Assembly (NCBI RefSeq): GCF_036860695.1
Contig: NZ_JAYKGJ010000001.1
Coordinates: forward strand, 1,488,001-1,552,000
DNA length: 64,000 bases
Direction of reading: 5' to 3'
From: Rosettibacter firmus
GTDB lineage: Bacteria > Bacteroidota > Ignavibacteria > Ignavibacteriales > Melioribacteraceae
Shown: one piece after another, positions 18,889 through 29,137 of the stretch
Numbering within the stretch: position 1 is the stretch's first letter
Layout of the letters: every line of letters begins with the position of its first letter
The notes under the pieces: generated by a model
The model's input: only the letters and a program-made list of their open reading frames with translations
Told to the model about the DNA's origin: nothing
Databases searched by the model: none
Program-made: the position numbers and the translations under genes

Positions 18889-20316
18889 ATGGGAAAAACT
18901 GACATAACAGTCAAAGATGTACTTTCTTTTATTAAAGAAAATAAAATCGAATTTATCGATTTTAAATTCATGGACTTTCCGGGACAGTGGCAGCATTTTA
19001 CTGTTCCAGCTTCAGAATTAGATGAATCTTCTTTCGAAAGTGGTTTTGGATTTGATGGTTCATCAATTCGCGGCTGGAAATCCATTAATGAAAGTGATAT
19101 GTTAATTATCCCTGATCCAACTACAATGTTTGTTGATCCGTTTATAACTGCACCTACAGTTTCACTAATTTGTGATGTTTATGAACCATTAACAAAAGAA
19201 AAATATGCCAGATGTCCTAGAAATATTGCACAAAAAGCAGAGGCATATCTGAAATCTACCGGTATAGCAGATACTTCATACTTTGGACCGGAAGCAGAAT
19301 TTTTCGTATTTGATGATGTAAGATTTGATTCGGGACCAAATTTTGCATTCTATCATCTTGATTCCATCGAAGGCAAATGGAATTCTGGTAAAGAAGAAAA
19401 TCCAAATCTTGGTTATAAACCAAGATATAAAGAAGGATATTTTCCTGTACCGCCCACAGATAAATTGATGGATTTGAGAAATGAAATGGTTCAGAATTTA
19501 ATTAAAGTCGGGATCGAAGTTGAAGCACAACATCATGAAGTTGCAAGTGGTGGTCAGTGTGAAATCGATATGAGATTTAAACCATTATTGCGTGCTGCTG
19601 ATCAGTTGCTGATGTTTAAATATATAGTAAAGAATACTGCAAGAATGCATAACAAAACTGTAACATACATGCCAAAACCAATCTTTGGAGATAATGGTAG
19701 TGGAATGCACGTGCATGTAAGTTTATGGCTTAAAGATAAACCATTGTTTGCTGGTGGTGGATATGCTGGATTGAGTGAAACTGCATTATATTTTATTGGT
19801 GGATTATTAAAACATGCTCCTTCTCTTTTAGCATTTACAAATCCAACAACAAATTCTTATAAACGACTCGTACCTGGTTTTGAAGCACCTGTAAATTTAG
19901 CTTATTCTCAGAGAAATAGAAGTGCTTCAATAAGAATTCCAATGTATTCGACTTCACCAAAAGCAAAAAGAATTGAATTTCGCTGTCCAGATCCATCAGC
20001 CAATCCTTATTTAGCTTTCTCTGCAATCTTAATGGCTGGTCTTGATGGTATAATTAATAGAATTGATCCTGGTGAACCACTTGATAAAGATATTTATGAT
20101 ATGTCGCCAGAAGAATTAAAAGGTGTACCATCTACTCCAGAATCTCTGGCTGCAGCATTAAAAGCGCTTGCAGATGATCATGAATATTTACTTAAAGGTG
20201 ATGTATTTACAGAAGATGTAATCAATGCATGGATAAATTATAAAATTGAAAAAGAAATAAAACCAATGGCATTACGTCCACATCCATTTGAATTTGAGCA
20301 ATATTTTGATGTATAA
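18889..20316 (+). CDS. glnA: Glutamine synthetase, type I
   Basis: A 475-residue GS I that forms glutamine from glutamate, ammonia and ATP. The beta-grasp N-terminal domain is at 1-105 ([12 protein letters not shown]) and the catalytic domain follows. Signature stretches include [31 protein letters not shown] and [10 protein letters not shown]. The adenylylation loop has a Tyr in the expected setting ([10 protein letters not shown], about residue 402), which suggests regulation by GlnE-type adenylylation and the GSI-beta subgroup. A strong AAGGAGT ribosome site precedes the ATG. It is co-directional with the adjacent Lrp regulator and is followed by a clear intrinsic terminator. Confidence 0.97.
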   Translation: MGKTDITVKDVLSFIKENKIEFIDFKFMDFPGQWQHFTVPASELDESSFESGFGFDGSSIRGWKSINESDMLIIPDPTTMFVDPFITAPTVSLICDVYEPLTKEKYARCPRNIAQKAEAYLKSTGIADTSYFGPEAEFFVFDDVRFDSGPNFAFYHLDSIEGKWNSGKEENPNLGYKPRYKEGYFPVPPTDKLMDLRNEMVQNLIKVGIEVEAQHHEVASGGQCEIDMRFKPLLRAADQLLMFKYIVKNTARMHNKTVTYMPKPIFGDNGSGMHVHVSLWLKDKPLFAGGGYAGLSETALYFIGGLLKHAPSLLAFTNPTTNSYKRLVPGFEAPVNLAYSQRNRSASIRIPMYSTSPKAKRIEFRCPDPSANPYLAFSAILMAGLDGIINRIDPGEPLDKDIYDMSPEELKGVPSTPESLAAALKALADDHEYLLKGDVFTEDVINAWINYKIEKEIKPMALRPHPFEFEQYFDV

Positions 20317-20337
20317 TTTTTATTCGTAATCATTTAT

Positions 20338-20378
20338 GCCTGCTGAAGTTTTTCAATAAACTTCATGCAGGCTTTTTT
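20338..20378 (+). terminator. Intrinsic terminator after glnA
   Basis: A stem of GCCTGC/GCAGGC continues through GAAGTTT/AAACTTC with one bulged T. It is followed by a T-run at 20373-20378. It lies 22 bases past the glnA stop and also next to the end of the convergent dehydratase gene. Confidence 0.9.
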
Positions 20379-20380
20379 AT

Positions 20381-21349
20381 TTAATTTTTCCAGGGAAGTT
20401 TTTCCAGATCAACATTTCCACCTGTAAGAATAAGTGCTATATTTTTATTAACAAATTCTTCTTTGTTCTCAAAAATTACAGCCAGTGTAATAGCACTTGA
20501 TGGTTCTACAATTATTTTCATTCTTTCCCAGATTAACTTCATGCAGTAAATAATTGAATCATCTCTGGCTCTTAAAATTTTATAAACATTTTTTTTGATT
20601 ATTGAAAAAGTTTTATCGGAAAGTTGTGTTAAAAGTCCATCGCAAATTGTACTGGGATTAATTGAAGGATGTATAAAATTATCTCTTAGAGAACGAAATG
20701 CATCATCTGCACCGGATGGTTCTGCCCCAATCACTTTTGTATTAGGTGAAAAATAAATTGTACTCAAACATGTTCCACTCAATAGACCACCTCCACCAAC
20801 TGGTGCGATTATAAAATCTAATTTCACTTTATTATTCAATTCTTCATAAATTTCTTTTGCACATGTTGCCTGACCAGCAATTACTGAATAATTATCATAT
20901 GAATGTACAAAAACAGCATTTGTTTCATTAATAATATTTTTTAATGTTTCTTCGCGAGATTTTAGATTGGGTTCACAATAAATAATTTTTCCGCCATAAC
21001 TTTCAACTGCTGATATTTTTGTTCGTGTTGCAGTTTTTGGCATTACAATATATGCTGGTATATTTCTAATTTTTGCCGAAAGAGCAAGAGCAGCAGCATG
21101 ATTTCCCGAAGAATGTGTTGCAACTCCGTTTTGTATTTCATCTTCACTTAAAGAAAAAACTGAATTACTTGCACCCCTGATTTTAAAGGCACCAACTTTT
21201 TGAAAATTTTCGCACTTGAAAAATAAATTGCAACCAAATAATGAATTGATTGATGAAGATGTTAATATGGGTGTTCGATGAATATAATTTTTTATTCTTT
21301 CATGAGCTTCAATAATATCCTGCTTCGATGGTTCTTTTTTTAAAAACAT
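20381..21349 (-). CDS. PLP-dependent threonine dehydratase / serine racemase family enzyme
   Basis: A 322-residue fold-type II PLP enzyme. The Schiff-base Lys lies in FKIRGASNSVF (about residue 56), the phosphate-binding glycine loop is PVGGGGLLSG (about 185) and the N-terminal substrate motif is SSGNHAAALAL. Threonine ammonia-lyases make 2-oxobutanoate from threonine, and close relatives racemise or dehydrate serine. There is no C-terminal ACT domain, so this is the short catabolic/TdcB-like or serine racemase-like form. The substrate cannot be settled by eye. It starts 46 bases after valS and could be co-transcribed with it. Confidence 0.85.
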   Translation of the reverse strand: MFLKKEPSKQDIIEAHERIKNYIHRTPILTSSSINSLFGCNLFFKCENFQKVGAFKIRGASNSVFSLSEDEIQNGVATHSSGNHAAALALSAKIRNIPAYIVMPKTATRTKISAVESYGGKIIYCEPNLKSREETLKNIINETNAVFVHSYDNYSVIAGQATCAKEIYEELNNKVKLDFIIAPVGGGGLLSGTCLSTIYFSPNTKVIGAEPSGADDAFRSLRDNFIHPSINPSTICDGLLTQLSDKTFSIIKKNVYKILRARDDSIIYCMKLIWERMKIIVEPSSAITLAVIFENKEEFVNKNIALILTGGNVDLEKLPWKN

Positions 21350-21395
21350 TTTATTAAAAATTGTTTATCGCCATTTAACGGCAAGCAACTCAGTA

Positions 21396-24017
21396 TCAAT
21401 TCAAATCAGATAAAATACTTTGAAGTTTTTCGAGAGCATTTTGCCAGTCGTTCATTTTATTTTTTTCTCTTTCAATTACATCAGCAGGTGCTTTGGCAAC
21501 AAAATTTTCATTCGATAATTTTTTCTTTACTGCTTCGAGAGATGATGTAAGTCTTGCAATTTCTTTTTGTATTCTTTGTCTTTCGATATTTAAATCAATT
21601 AAACCTTCTAATGGCACAAATATATCACATCCTTTTACTACAGCAGAAGCACTTGCTTTTGGTTTTTGAATATCTGGACTAACAATTAACTGGTCAATTT
21701 TTACGAGTGATTTTATGTAATTACTCTGTTCTTCTGTAATTTTATCTGTCTTAAGATAAACATTAATTTGTTTTGAAGGAGGAATATTCATTTCGCCGCG
21801 AATATTTCTTAAGGCAGTAACAATATTTTGAACAAATTCAATTTCTTTTTCTGCTTCTTCGTTTATCATGTTTTCATTAAATTCGGGGTAAGCCGAAATT
21901 GAAATACTTTCGCCATCTTTCCTTTCGTCGAGCATTTGCCATATTTCTTCTGTTATAAATGGCATAAATGGATGAACAAGTTTTAGCATCTCTTCATATA
22001 ATAAGATTGCTCTTGTAAGAACAGCAGATTTTACTTCTTCATCGCCATGATAAAGTCTGTATTTGGAAAGTTCAACATACCAATCACAGAAGTCATTCCA
22101 TACATAAGAATAAATAATTTTTGAAGCTGCATTTACTTCAAAATTATCAATTGCATTTGTGAATTCTTTAATTGTCTTGTGGAATCTTGAGTAAATCCAT
22201 TTATCTGTAAAATCAATATGTTTATCTTTGAGTGAAAGATCGATTTTTATATTTTGAGCATTCATTAATAAGAATCTTCCAGCATTCCAGATTTTATTTG
22301 CAAAGTTTCTACCAATTTCGACCATTTCGTTACTGAAGTGAACATCCTGTCCAAGTGGCGAGATGTAAGTCATTGTAAATCTAAGAGCATCGGCACCAAA
22401 TTCATTGATTAAATCGAGTGGATCTGGTGAATTGCCGAGTGATTTACTCATTTTTCTTCCCTGAATATCACGAACTGTACTTGTGAAATAAACATCTTTA
22501 AATGGTATTTCTTTCATAAAGTGCATACCAGCGATAATCATACGAGCTACCCAGAAGAAAATTATATCTGGAGCAGTAACAAGAAGGTCGGTAGGATAAT
22601 AATATTTTTGATCGCGTTCGTTAGTAAAGACATCCTGAGCCCATAACCAGCTCGAAGCCCATGTGTCGAGTACATCGTCATCCTGTCGCCAGTTTTCAAT
22701 ATCTTTTGGTGGATCAACTTCGCAATAAATTTCACCTGTTTCTTTGTGATACCAGACAGGGATTCGATGTCCCCACCATAACTGACGTGATATACACCAA
22801 TCTTTAATATTTGTCATCCAGTGTTCATAAGTTTTAACCCAGTGTTCTGGATGAAATTTTATTTTTCCTTCAAGAACTACTTTTAAAGCTGGTTCAGCTA
22901 ATTCTTTCATTCTCATGAACCATTGTTCAGAAAGATATGGTTCAATGGGAACATTACCACGTTGTGAATAACCAATTTTTGTAACATAATCTTCTTCTTT
23001 AAATAACAATCCAAGTTCTATGAATCGATCAATAACTTTTTTTCTTGCTTCGTATCTATCGAGTCCTTGAAACTCTTTGGGAACATTTCCATTGGTAGTT
23101 GCATCTTCGTTAAAGATATTAATTATTTCAAGATTGTGTCTTAAACCCATATCATAATCATTTACATCATGAGCTGGAGTAACTTTTACTGCACCTGTTC
23201 CAAATGTCATGTCAACATATTCATCTCCTATTATTGGAATTTCTCTTCCAACAATTGGAAGAATTACTCTTTTTCCAATTAGATGTTTATAACGTTCATC
23301 TTTTGGGTTAACAGCCACTGCAGTATCGCCGAGCATTGTTTCGGGACGTGTTGTTGCAACTATAATAAATTCGTTAGAATCTTTTACTGGATATTTTAAG
23401 TACCAGAGTTTTCCTTTAACTTCTTTGTAAAAAACTTCTTCATCAGATATTGCAGATCTTGAAGCTGGATCCCAGTTAACCATTCTATAACCACGATAAA
23501 TGTAACCTTCTTTATAAAGCTTTACGAATGCTTCAATAACTTTTCGATAGTAATGATCGTCCATTGTGAATCGTTCTCGCTGCCAGTCGCAACTTACTCC
23601 AAGTTTCTTTAATTGTTGAAATATTATTCCACCATATTTTTCTTTCCATTCATAACAGTATTTAAGAAATTCTTCTCTTGATAGTTGATCTTTAGTGATA
23701 TTTTTTTCTTTAAGCATTGCCACTACTTTTGCTTCGGTAGCAATAGAAGCATGATCAATTCCCGGAACCCAGCAGGCATTAAAGCCTTTCATTCTTTTGT
23801 ACCGAATGTAAATATCCTGAAGCGTATTGTTAAGAATATGACCAATATGTAGAATTCCAGTTATGTTTGGTGGAGGAATTACTATTGTGTAAGGAGTTTT
23901 TGTTTCATCTACTTCTGAATGATAAAGATTATGATCGTACCAGTATTTATACCATTTATCTTCAACATCTTTTGGGTTATAAGCTTTTGGAATATCAGAA
24001 AGATTTTTGGGTCGCAT
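21396..24017 (-). CDS. valS: Valyl-tRNA synthetase
   Basis: An 873-residue class I synthetase. The HIGH signature is exact (PPNITGILHIGHILN), KMSKS appears as GRKMSKSLGNSPDP, and a CP1 editing domain lies between them (TTRPETMLGDTAVAVNP). The C-terminal coiled-coil arm (about the last 65 residues, LNIERQRIQKEIARLTSSLE) is typical of ValRS. I place the start at the ATG at 24017; an in-frame TTG at 24038 would add seven residues. Length is normal. Confidence 0.96.
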   Translation of the reverse strand: MRPKNLSDIPKAYNPKDVEDKWYKYWYDHNLYHSEVDETKTPYTIVIPPPNITGILHIGHILNNTLQDIYIRYKRMKGFNACWVPGIDHASIATEAKVVAMLKEKNITKDQLSREEFLKYCYEWKEKYGGIIFQQLKKLGVSCDWQRERFTMDDHYYRKVIEAFVKLYKEGYIYRGYRMVNWDPASRSAISDEEVFYKEVKGKLWYLKYPVKDSNEFIIVATTRPETMLGDTAVAVNPKDERYKHLIGKRVILPIVGREIPIIGDEYVDMTFGTGAVKVTPAHDVNDYDMGLRHNLEIINIFNEDATTNGNVPKEFQGLDRYEARKKVIDRFIELGLLFKEEDYVTKIGYSQRGNVPIEPYLSEQWFMRMKELAEPALKVVLEGKIKFHPEHWVKTYEHWMTNIKDWCISRQLWWGHRIPVWYHKETGEIYCEVDPPKDIENWRQDDDVLDTWASSWLWAQDVFTNERDQKYYYPTDLLVTAPDIIFFWVARMIIAGMHFMKEIPFKDVYFTSTVRDIQGRKMSKSLGNSPDPLDLINEFGADALRFTMTYISPLGQDVHFSNEMVEIGRNFANKIWNAGRFLLMNAQNIKIDLSLKDKHIDFTDKWIYSRFHKTIKEFTNAIDNFEVNAASKIIYSYVWNDFCDWYVELSKYRLYHGDEEVKSAVLTRAILLYEEMLKLVHPFMPFITEEIWQMLDERKDGESISISAYPEFNENMINEEAEKEIEFVQNIVTALRNIRGEMNIPPSKQINVYLKTDKITEEQSNYIKSLVKIDQLIVSPDIQKPKASASAVVKGCDIFVPLEGLIDLNIERQRIQKEIARLTSSLEAVKKKLSNENFVAKAPADVIEREKNKMNDWQNALEKLQSILSDLN

Positions 24018-24186
24018 CGATTTCTCAGAATTATTCAAATATTAAATGCAAATATAAGAAAAGCATTTCGTATTTACATTTTGGGAAATTTAATTGAAAA
24101 GTAGATTATTCAATCACTCAAATTCTTTATGTCTGGGTATGAAAAACTTTATAAAATCAGATATTTTGCTTTGCTCAAAAATCGGG

Positions 24187-24513
24187 TTAATAATAAAATT
24201 TATAAATTCTGTCAATTTCACTTTTTAATTCTTCTAAATTTATAAATCTGGATTTTCTGATATGTTCTTTCCCATCAATAAATAAGATTATTGTTGGAAC
24301 AGCAAATATGCTTAATTGTGCTGCCAGTTCTTTCGATTCATTTATATTTACGTAAAGAAAAATTACTTTCGGAAATTCATTCTCAATTAAATCTTTTACT
24401 TTTGGCTTTAGAACTTTACAAACATTACAATTATCTGTGCTGAAATATGTAAGCACAAATTTGTGTGATTTGAGATATTCGTAAATTTCTTCAAGACGAA
24501 TAGTATTATTCAT
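24187..24513 (-). CDS. Thioredoxin-like protein
   Basis: A 108-residue thioredoxin-fold protein without a signal peptide, so cytoplasmic. The redox motif is CNVC in FSTDNCNVCKVLKPKV (about residues 28-31), differing from canonical CGPC, and the cis-Pro region is AVPTIILFIDG. It would be a dithiol oxidoreductase or a bacilliredoxin-like helper; the partner is unknown. It is the first of several leftward genes after a 17-base gap from the AlaX-like gene. Confidence 0.8.
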   Translation of the reverse strand: MNNTIRLEEIYEYLKSHKFVLTYFSTDNCNVCKVLKPKVKDLIENEFPKVIFLYVNINESKELAAQLSIFAVPTIILFIDGKEHIRKSRFINLEELKSEIDRIYKFYY

Positions 24514-24530
24514 TTGTTTTTGTTTGATGG

Positions 24531-25001
24531 TTAAGAATTTTCGTTCTTGTTTTCATTGATCTTAAATCTAACTCTCAATACTCCATTTTCATAACTTGTC
24601 GATACAATTTTGAAAGCACCAATCTCTCTGGTAGATTTTACATGAGGTCCACTACATAAGCATTTGTCGTAATCTCCAATTTTAATTATGCGTAAAATAT
24701 CACCGGCTTCTTCTGGAAGACGAGCAAGATTAAAATACTTTGCTGCTTCGTCTCGATTCATAAATTCTTCTGTAATTGGTAAATTCTGCTGGATAAGCGA
24801 ATTAATTTTTTCTTCTATTGCTTTTATTTCATCATCAGTTAGATTTCTATTAAAATGATAATCACATTTTGATTTTTTCTTTTCAATATGTGCACTGAAA
24901 GCACGACCACAACCAAACATTTTATCCATTGTTCCATTTAATAGATGTTCAGCAGAATGCATTGGTGGATAATATTCTTTTGGATTAATGTTGTATTCCA
25001 T
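24531..25001 (-). CDS. AlaX-like tRNA-editing protein (alanyl/threonyl-tRNA synthetase SAD domain)
   Basis: A 156-residue free-standing editing domain related to the second additional domain of AlaRS and ThrRS. The zinc and catalytic motifs are HSAEH (residues 16-20) and CLCSGPHV, giving the HxxxH...CxxxH arrangement. Such proteins hydrolyse Ser- or Gly-mischarged tRNA-Ala in trans. Length is close to small AlaX forms. It sits 17 bases downstream of the S9 peptidase gene, with no obvious functional link. Confidence 0.8.
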   Translation of the reverse strand: MEYNINPKEYYPPMHSAEHLLNGTMDKMFGCGRAFSAHIEKKKSKCDYHFNRNLTDDEIKAIEEKINSLIQQNLPITEEFMNRDEAAKYFNLARLPEEAGDILRIIKIGDYDKCLCSGPHVKSTREIGAFKIVSTSYENGVLRVRFKINENKNENS

Positions 25002-25018
25002 TTTTGTTCCTTCGATTT

Positions 25019-27208
25019 TTAATCTTTATCTATGTGAAATTCTTTTCCAAGTAAATATTTAAACCAGAATTGAGTTTTCAATTTCAAAGAATGATTTCTT
25101 AGTGGCATTGTTATTCCGTGTCTTGCATTTGGATAAATCATTAATTCAAAGTCTTTATTTAGTTTTTGTAATTCATAAATTAATTGAATTGAGTTTTGCA
25201 TGTGGACATTATCGTCCATAGTTCCATGAGTAATTAATAATTTGCCTTTATAATTTTTTACATAATTGAGCACAGATGAATTTTTATATCCTTCTTCATT
25301 TTCATCTGGTTTATCCATATATCTTTCTGTGTAAACATTGTCATAAAGTTTCCAATCCATAACGCCAAATTCTGCTATTCCATATTTAAAATAATCAGCT
25401 CCGTAAGTTAAAGCCAGAGCTGTAACATACCCACCATAGCTTCCTCCGGTAATTGCAATTTTATTTGTATCGATGAAAGTTTTTTTCTTAAGCCACTTGA
25501 CAGCTTCGATGTAATCATGCATTTCCCATTTTCCCAGGTTGCGATGCATTAAATCAATTCCTTTCTTACCAAAGTGACCCGAACCACGATGATCAACTGA
25601 GATATAAATTATTCCATATTGTGATAAATAATAAGGCTCAAGCCAATATGGGAATGCATTGCGAACGGTGGGACTTCCAGGTCCACCATAAATCGAAATT
25701 ATTACAGGATATTTTTTGGTTTCATCAAAATCAGATGGTAAATACCAGATAGCTGGTAGTTGATATCCATCTTCTGTGGGAATTCTGAATAATTCTACTT
25801 TTGCAAGTTTATATTCATTCATTATTGGATTTTTTGAATCTCCAATAGTTCTAATTTTTTTTCCATCAATTGAATATAAATCAATTTTAGCTGGTGTTGT
25901 TATATTGCTAAATCTATCATAAAAATATTTTCCATCTGGAGAAATAGTACAAGTATGAGTACCTTCAATTGTAGTTATTTGTTTGAGACCTTTGCCATTT
26001 AGATTAACAACAAATAAATGTTTTTCAGTTGAATTATCTTTCCAGCCATGAAAATAAACTTTTTCTTTTTTTTCATCTACAAAAGCAATATCAAGGACTG
26101 TCAGATTCCCTTCTGTTAATTTTTTCTTGAGCACACCATTCATGTCATAATAATATAGATGATACCAGCCATCAACAGAAGTTCTTAATAGAAATCCATT
26201 ATTTAAGAAATATAAGTCTTCGAACCATTCAACCCAGGTATTTTGTTTTTCGTTATAAAGTTCTTTTAGTTTTCCTGTTGAAGTATCAACAAAATAAATT
26301 ATGATATTATTTTGTTCTCTATTCATCCATTGAACAGTAAGATCTTTTCCATCTTTTGTCCAGAAAGGCCAAGCAATATATTGATCTTTATTTTCATCAA
26401 AATCTGCCCAGATGGTTTGTAAGTTGTTTAGATTAACGATACCAAATTTTACTTTAGGATTTGGATCGCCTGCTTTAGGATAACGTTGTAATTCTAATTT
26501 ACCATGTTGTCCATCGGCACGGTAGAGAGGAAATTCAGGTACTGGTGAGTCATCAAATCTCAGGAAACAAATCTTATCGCTATTTGGTGACCACCAGAAT
26601 GCAGCATATTGACTTGCTCTTCCAAGAATTTCTTCATAATAGACCCACGATGCCCATCCATTATAAATCAAATTACTTCCATCAAAAGTAAGTTGTGTTT
26701 CTTTCTGATTTTCTAAATCGAAAACATAGAGATTATTGTTTTTTGTGTAAGCTATCTTTTTTTCATCAGGTGAGAATTTTGGATTTTTTTCTTCAAGAGT
26801 ATCTCTGGTTAATTGAATGAATTGATTTTTTTCGGTAGAATAAACGTAAAGATCGTTTTGTTGATTAAATAGAAAATACCTGTAATTAGAAGAAGCAATA
26901 GCATTTTCTACACTAAATCCATTTGGCAATGATTCATTTATTTTTCTATAGTCAATGAATATTTCTGATGTGCCATCTATTGCATTAACTTTCATTAAAA
27001 CTGGTTTAAATATCATTTTAGAAGAATCAGTTTTAAGTTCGAGGTAATGAGAATTATCGAGCCAGCCTTTTATTTGAGGAAGAGGATTAATTAATCTTGG
27101 TTCGGCAAAATTATATACTTGCTTAAAAGTTAGAGTTTTTTGTTGTGGTAATAAGTTATTGTATAAAAAAGATAAGAATAAAATTGAGAGTAAGAATTTT
27201 GTTTTCAT
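25019..27208 (-). CDS. S9 family peptidase (dipeptidyl peptidase IV-like)
   Basis: A 729-residue exported serine peptidase. A signal peptide occupies residues 1-21. A DPP IV-type beta-propeller follows (about 40-470, including the YYEEILGR loop, whose Glu pair binds the substrate N-terminus in DPP IV). The C-terminal alpha/beta-hydrolase domain has the nucleophile Ser in GGSYGGYV, an Asp in HGTMDDNVH and the His in YPNARHGI. It removes dipeptides from peptide N-termini, usually after Pro or Ala, in the periplasm or at the surface. There is no lipobox and no T9SS tail. Confidence 0.92.
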   Translation of the reverse strand: MKTKFLLSILFLSFLYNNLLPQQKTLTFKQVYNFAEPRLINPLPQIKGWLDNSHYLELKTDSSKMIFKPVLMKVNAIDGTSEIFIDYRKINESLPNGFSVENAIASSNYRYFLFNQQNDLYVYSTEKNQFIQLTRDTLEEKNPKFSPDEKKIAYTKNNNLYVFDLENQKETQLTFDGSNLIYNGWASWVYYEEILGRASQYAAFWWSPNSDKICFLRFDDSPVPEFPLYRADGQHGKLELQRYPKAGDPNPKVKFGIVNLNNLQTIWADFDENKDQYIAWPFWTKDGKDLTVQWMNREQNNIIIYFVDTSTGKLKELYNEKQNTWVEWFEDLYFLNNGFLLRTSVDGWYHLYYYDMNGVLKKKLTEGNLTVLDIAFVDEKKEKVYFHGWKDNSTEKHLFVVNLNGKGLKQITTIEGTHTCTISPDGKYFYDRFSNITTPAKIDLYSIDGKKIRTIGDSKNPIMNEYKLAKVELFRIPTEDGYQLPAIWYLPSDFDETKKYPVIISIYGGPGSPTVRNAFPYWLEPYYLSQYGIIYISVDHRGSGHFGKKGIDLMHRNLGKWEMHDYIEAVKWLKKKTFIDTNKIAITGGSYGGYVTALALTYGADYFKYGIAEFGVMDWKLYDNVYTERYMDKPDENEEGYKNSSVLNYVKNYKGKLLITHGTMDDNVHMQNSIQLIYELQKLNKDFELMIYPNARHGITMPLRNHSLKLKTQFWFKYLLGKEFHIDKD

Positions 27209-27247
27209 TTTAATGCCGAATTATTTATTATAAAATGTTAATTCAAA

Positions 27248-28219
27248 TTACCAGGCATATGCTTCTGGTGCCTGATTACCGGGTCCAGGCCAGATTTCAT
27301 CAAGTTTTTTCAAAATATCATCAGATAATTTTAAATCGAGTGCTTTAACATTTTCTTCAAGTTGTTCTAAAGTTCTTGGTCCAATAATAGGAGAAGTTAC
27401 AACAGGATTACTTAATACCCAGGCTAAAGCAACATCAGCTGGCTTTTGATTAATCTCTTTGCATAGTTTTTCATAAGCTTCGAGTTGTGGACGTAATTTT
27501 TCAATTGATTTTTGTAATGGTTCTCTTGTTCTTCTTCCTTCTTTAACTCCTTCTAAAACACCGCATAGGATTCCACCACCCAGTGGACTCCATGGAATTA
27601 ATCCAATACCAAATGCTTTACATGCAGGAATAACTTCGAGTTCAATGTGTCTATTTCTCAGGTTGTAAATACTTTGCTCTGAAACAATTCCCAGAAAATT
27701 TCTTTCTCTAGCTTTATAAATTGCTTCTGTTAAATTCCATGCAGCAAAATTTGAACTACCTACATAAATGATTTTTCCTTCTCTTACGAGTTGTTCCATT
27801 GCTTGATAAATTTCTTCCCATGGTGTGTTGCGATCGATATGATGCATTTGATATAAATCGATATGATCTGTTTGAAGCCTTCTTAAACTATCTTCACAGG
27901 CTTTTCTAATATGATATGCAGAAAGTTTTGAATCGTTTGGACCTTCTCCCATTTTTCCATATACTTTAGTTGCAAGCACAATTTTATCTCTACGACTTTT
28001 ATCTTCTGTTAGCCATTTGCCAATAATTTGTTCGGTAACTCCTGCCCCTTTTTCCCAACCATATACATTTGCAGTGTCAAAAAAATTTATTCCTAATTCT
28101 AAGGCCCGGCTCATTATTCTGAAACTTTCTTCCTCACTTGTATAAGGTCCAAAATTCATTGTGCCGAGACAAAGACGACTGACTTTTAAGCCTGTTCTAC
28201 CGAGATGTACGTATTCCAT
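27248..28219 (-). CDS. Aldo/keto reductase
   Basis: A 323-residue TIM-barrel NADPH-dependent oxidoreductase. The family signatures are GTMNFGPYTSEEESFRIM, the catalytic Asp/Tyr region FFDTANVYGWEKGAG, Lys in VLATKVYGKMG, and His in YQMHHIDRNTPWEE. It resembles the YajO/Tas-like (AKR12-13) branch. The start at 28219 is decided by a strong AAGGAGATCAAT site just upstream; an in-frame TTG at 28234 lies before that site. The physiological substrate is unknown. Confidence 0.9.
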   Translation of the reverse strand: MEYVHLGRTGLKVSRLCLGTMNFGPYTSEEESFRIMSRALELGINFFDTANVYGWEKGAGVTEQIIGKWLTEDKSRRDKIVLATKVYGKMGEGPNDSKLSAYHIRKACEDSLRRLQTDHIDLYQMHHIDRNTPWEEIYQAMEQLVREGKIIYVGSSNFAAWNLTEAIYKARERNFLGIVSEQSIYNLRNRHIELEVIPACKAFGIGLIPWSPLGGGILCGVLEGVKEGRRTREPLQKSIEKLRPQLEAYEKLCKEINQKPADVALAWVLSNPVVTSPIIGPRTLEQLEENVKALDLKLSDDILKKLDEIWPGPGNQAPEAYAW

Positions 28220-28387
28220 ATTGATCTCCTTCAATTTGTTTCTAAAAAATATAAAAACAATTTAGTATTATAAAGATTTACTAATATACTTTTGTTTTCA
28301 TTAAATCGTACAAACATAAGAATATATTTAGAAGTATTATATTTTTTATAGTTATTTTTGGAGAAGAAATTAAGTAGTAGAATATTT

Positions 28388-29047
28388 ATGAAATCATATT
28401 ATTTATTTAAGAAAGACTGGGAATCGGAATTAAGAACTCGATATGCTATAAATGCACTCGCAATGTTTATACTGGTTACAATAAGTATAATAATGTTTTC
28501 AATTGGTGAAGAGAAGATTTCAGAATATTTAAATGGTGGCTTACTCTGGGTTGTTATATTTTTTTCTGCAATGTCTGGATTATCAAGAGTTTTTGTTTCT
28601 GAAGAAGAACGTGGAACTACAATGACTCTTCATCTTATAGCATCGCCAGCAACAATATTTACCGGAAAATTAATTTTTAATTTAGTTCTTGTTTTTTTGA
28701 TGAATTTTGCCATTACCATTCTTTTCCTGATTTTTTTTGATTCTTTTATAATTCGCAATTTCTTACTTTTTTTTATTGCATTCTTATTGGGTAATATAGG
28801 GATTGCAATTTCTTCAACAATTATAGCAGCCATAATTTCAAAGGCATCAACGAAAGGAACCCTCTATCCAGTGTTGTCATTTCCAATTTTACTTCCTTTG
28901 ATTTTAATACTACTTGAACTTACGAAGTTTTCGATGGATGGAAATACAGTTTCATCATCTCTGATTGAAATATTAGTGCTTGTTTGTTATGATGTTATTA
29001 TGATAACAGCTTCGTATCTTTTATTTGATTTTATATGGAAAGAATAA
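28388..29047 (+). CDS. ccmB: Heme exporter protein B (cytochrome c maturation)
   Basis: A 219-residue inner-membrane protein with six hydrophobic segments. Family stretches are KKDWESELRTRYAIN, the loop FVSEEERGTTMTLHLIASP and the later FPILLPLIL. CcmB is the membrane half of the CcmAB ABC complex that helps release heme from CcmE in System I cytochrome c biogenesis. No other ccm gene is in the window. The ATG at 28388 gives the usual length; a TTG at 28358 is in frame but has no ribosome site ahead of it. Confidence 0.85.
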   Translation: MKSYYLFKKDWESELRTRYAINALAMFILVTISIIMFSIGEEKISEYLNGGLLWVVIFFSAMSGLSRVFVSEEERGTTMTLHLIASPATIFTGKLIFNLVLVFLMNFAITILFLIFFDSFIIRNFLLFFIAFLLGNIGIAISSTIIAAIISKASTKGTLYPVLSFPILLPLILILLELTKFSMDGNTVSSSLIEILVLVCYDVIMITASYLLFDFIWKE

Positions 29048-29052
29048 ATTAT

Positions 29053-29074
29053 TTATTGTATAATTATACAATAA
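29053..29074. promoter_or_regulatory. 22-bp perfect palindrome between ccmB and the aminotransferase gene
   Basis: Arms TTATTGTATAA and TTATACAATAA meet with no spacer. A partial echo (GTATAATTATA) follows at about 29078-29088. It lies 64 bases before the ATG of the aspartate aminotransferase-pckA pair. No T-run follows, so it looks more like an operator (GntR- or TetR-like geometry) than a terminator. No function is proven. Confidence 0.4.
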
Positions 29075-29137
29075 TATGTATAATTATAAATATATTTTGC
29101 GATATTTATCTCTTTAAAATAAAACACAGGTAAATGT

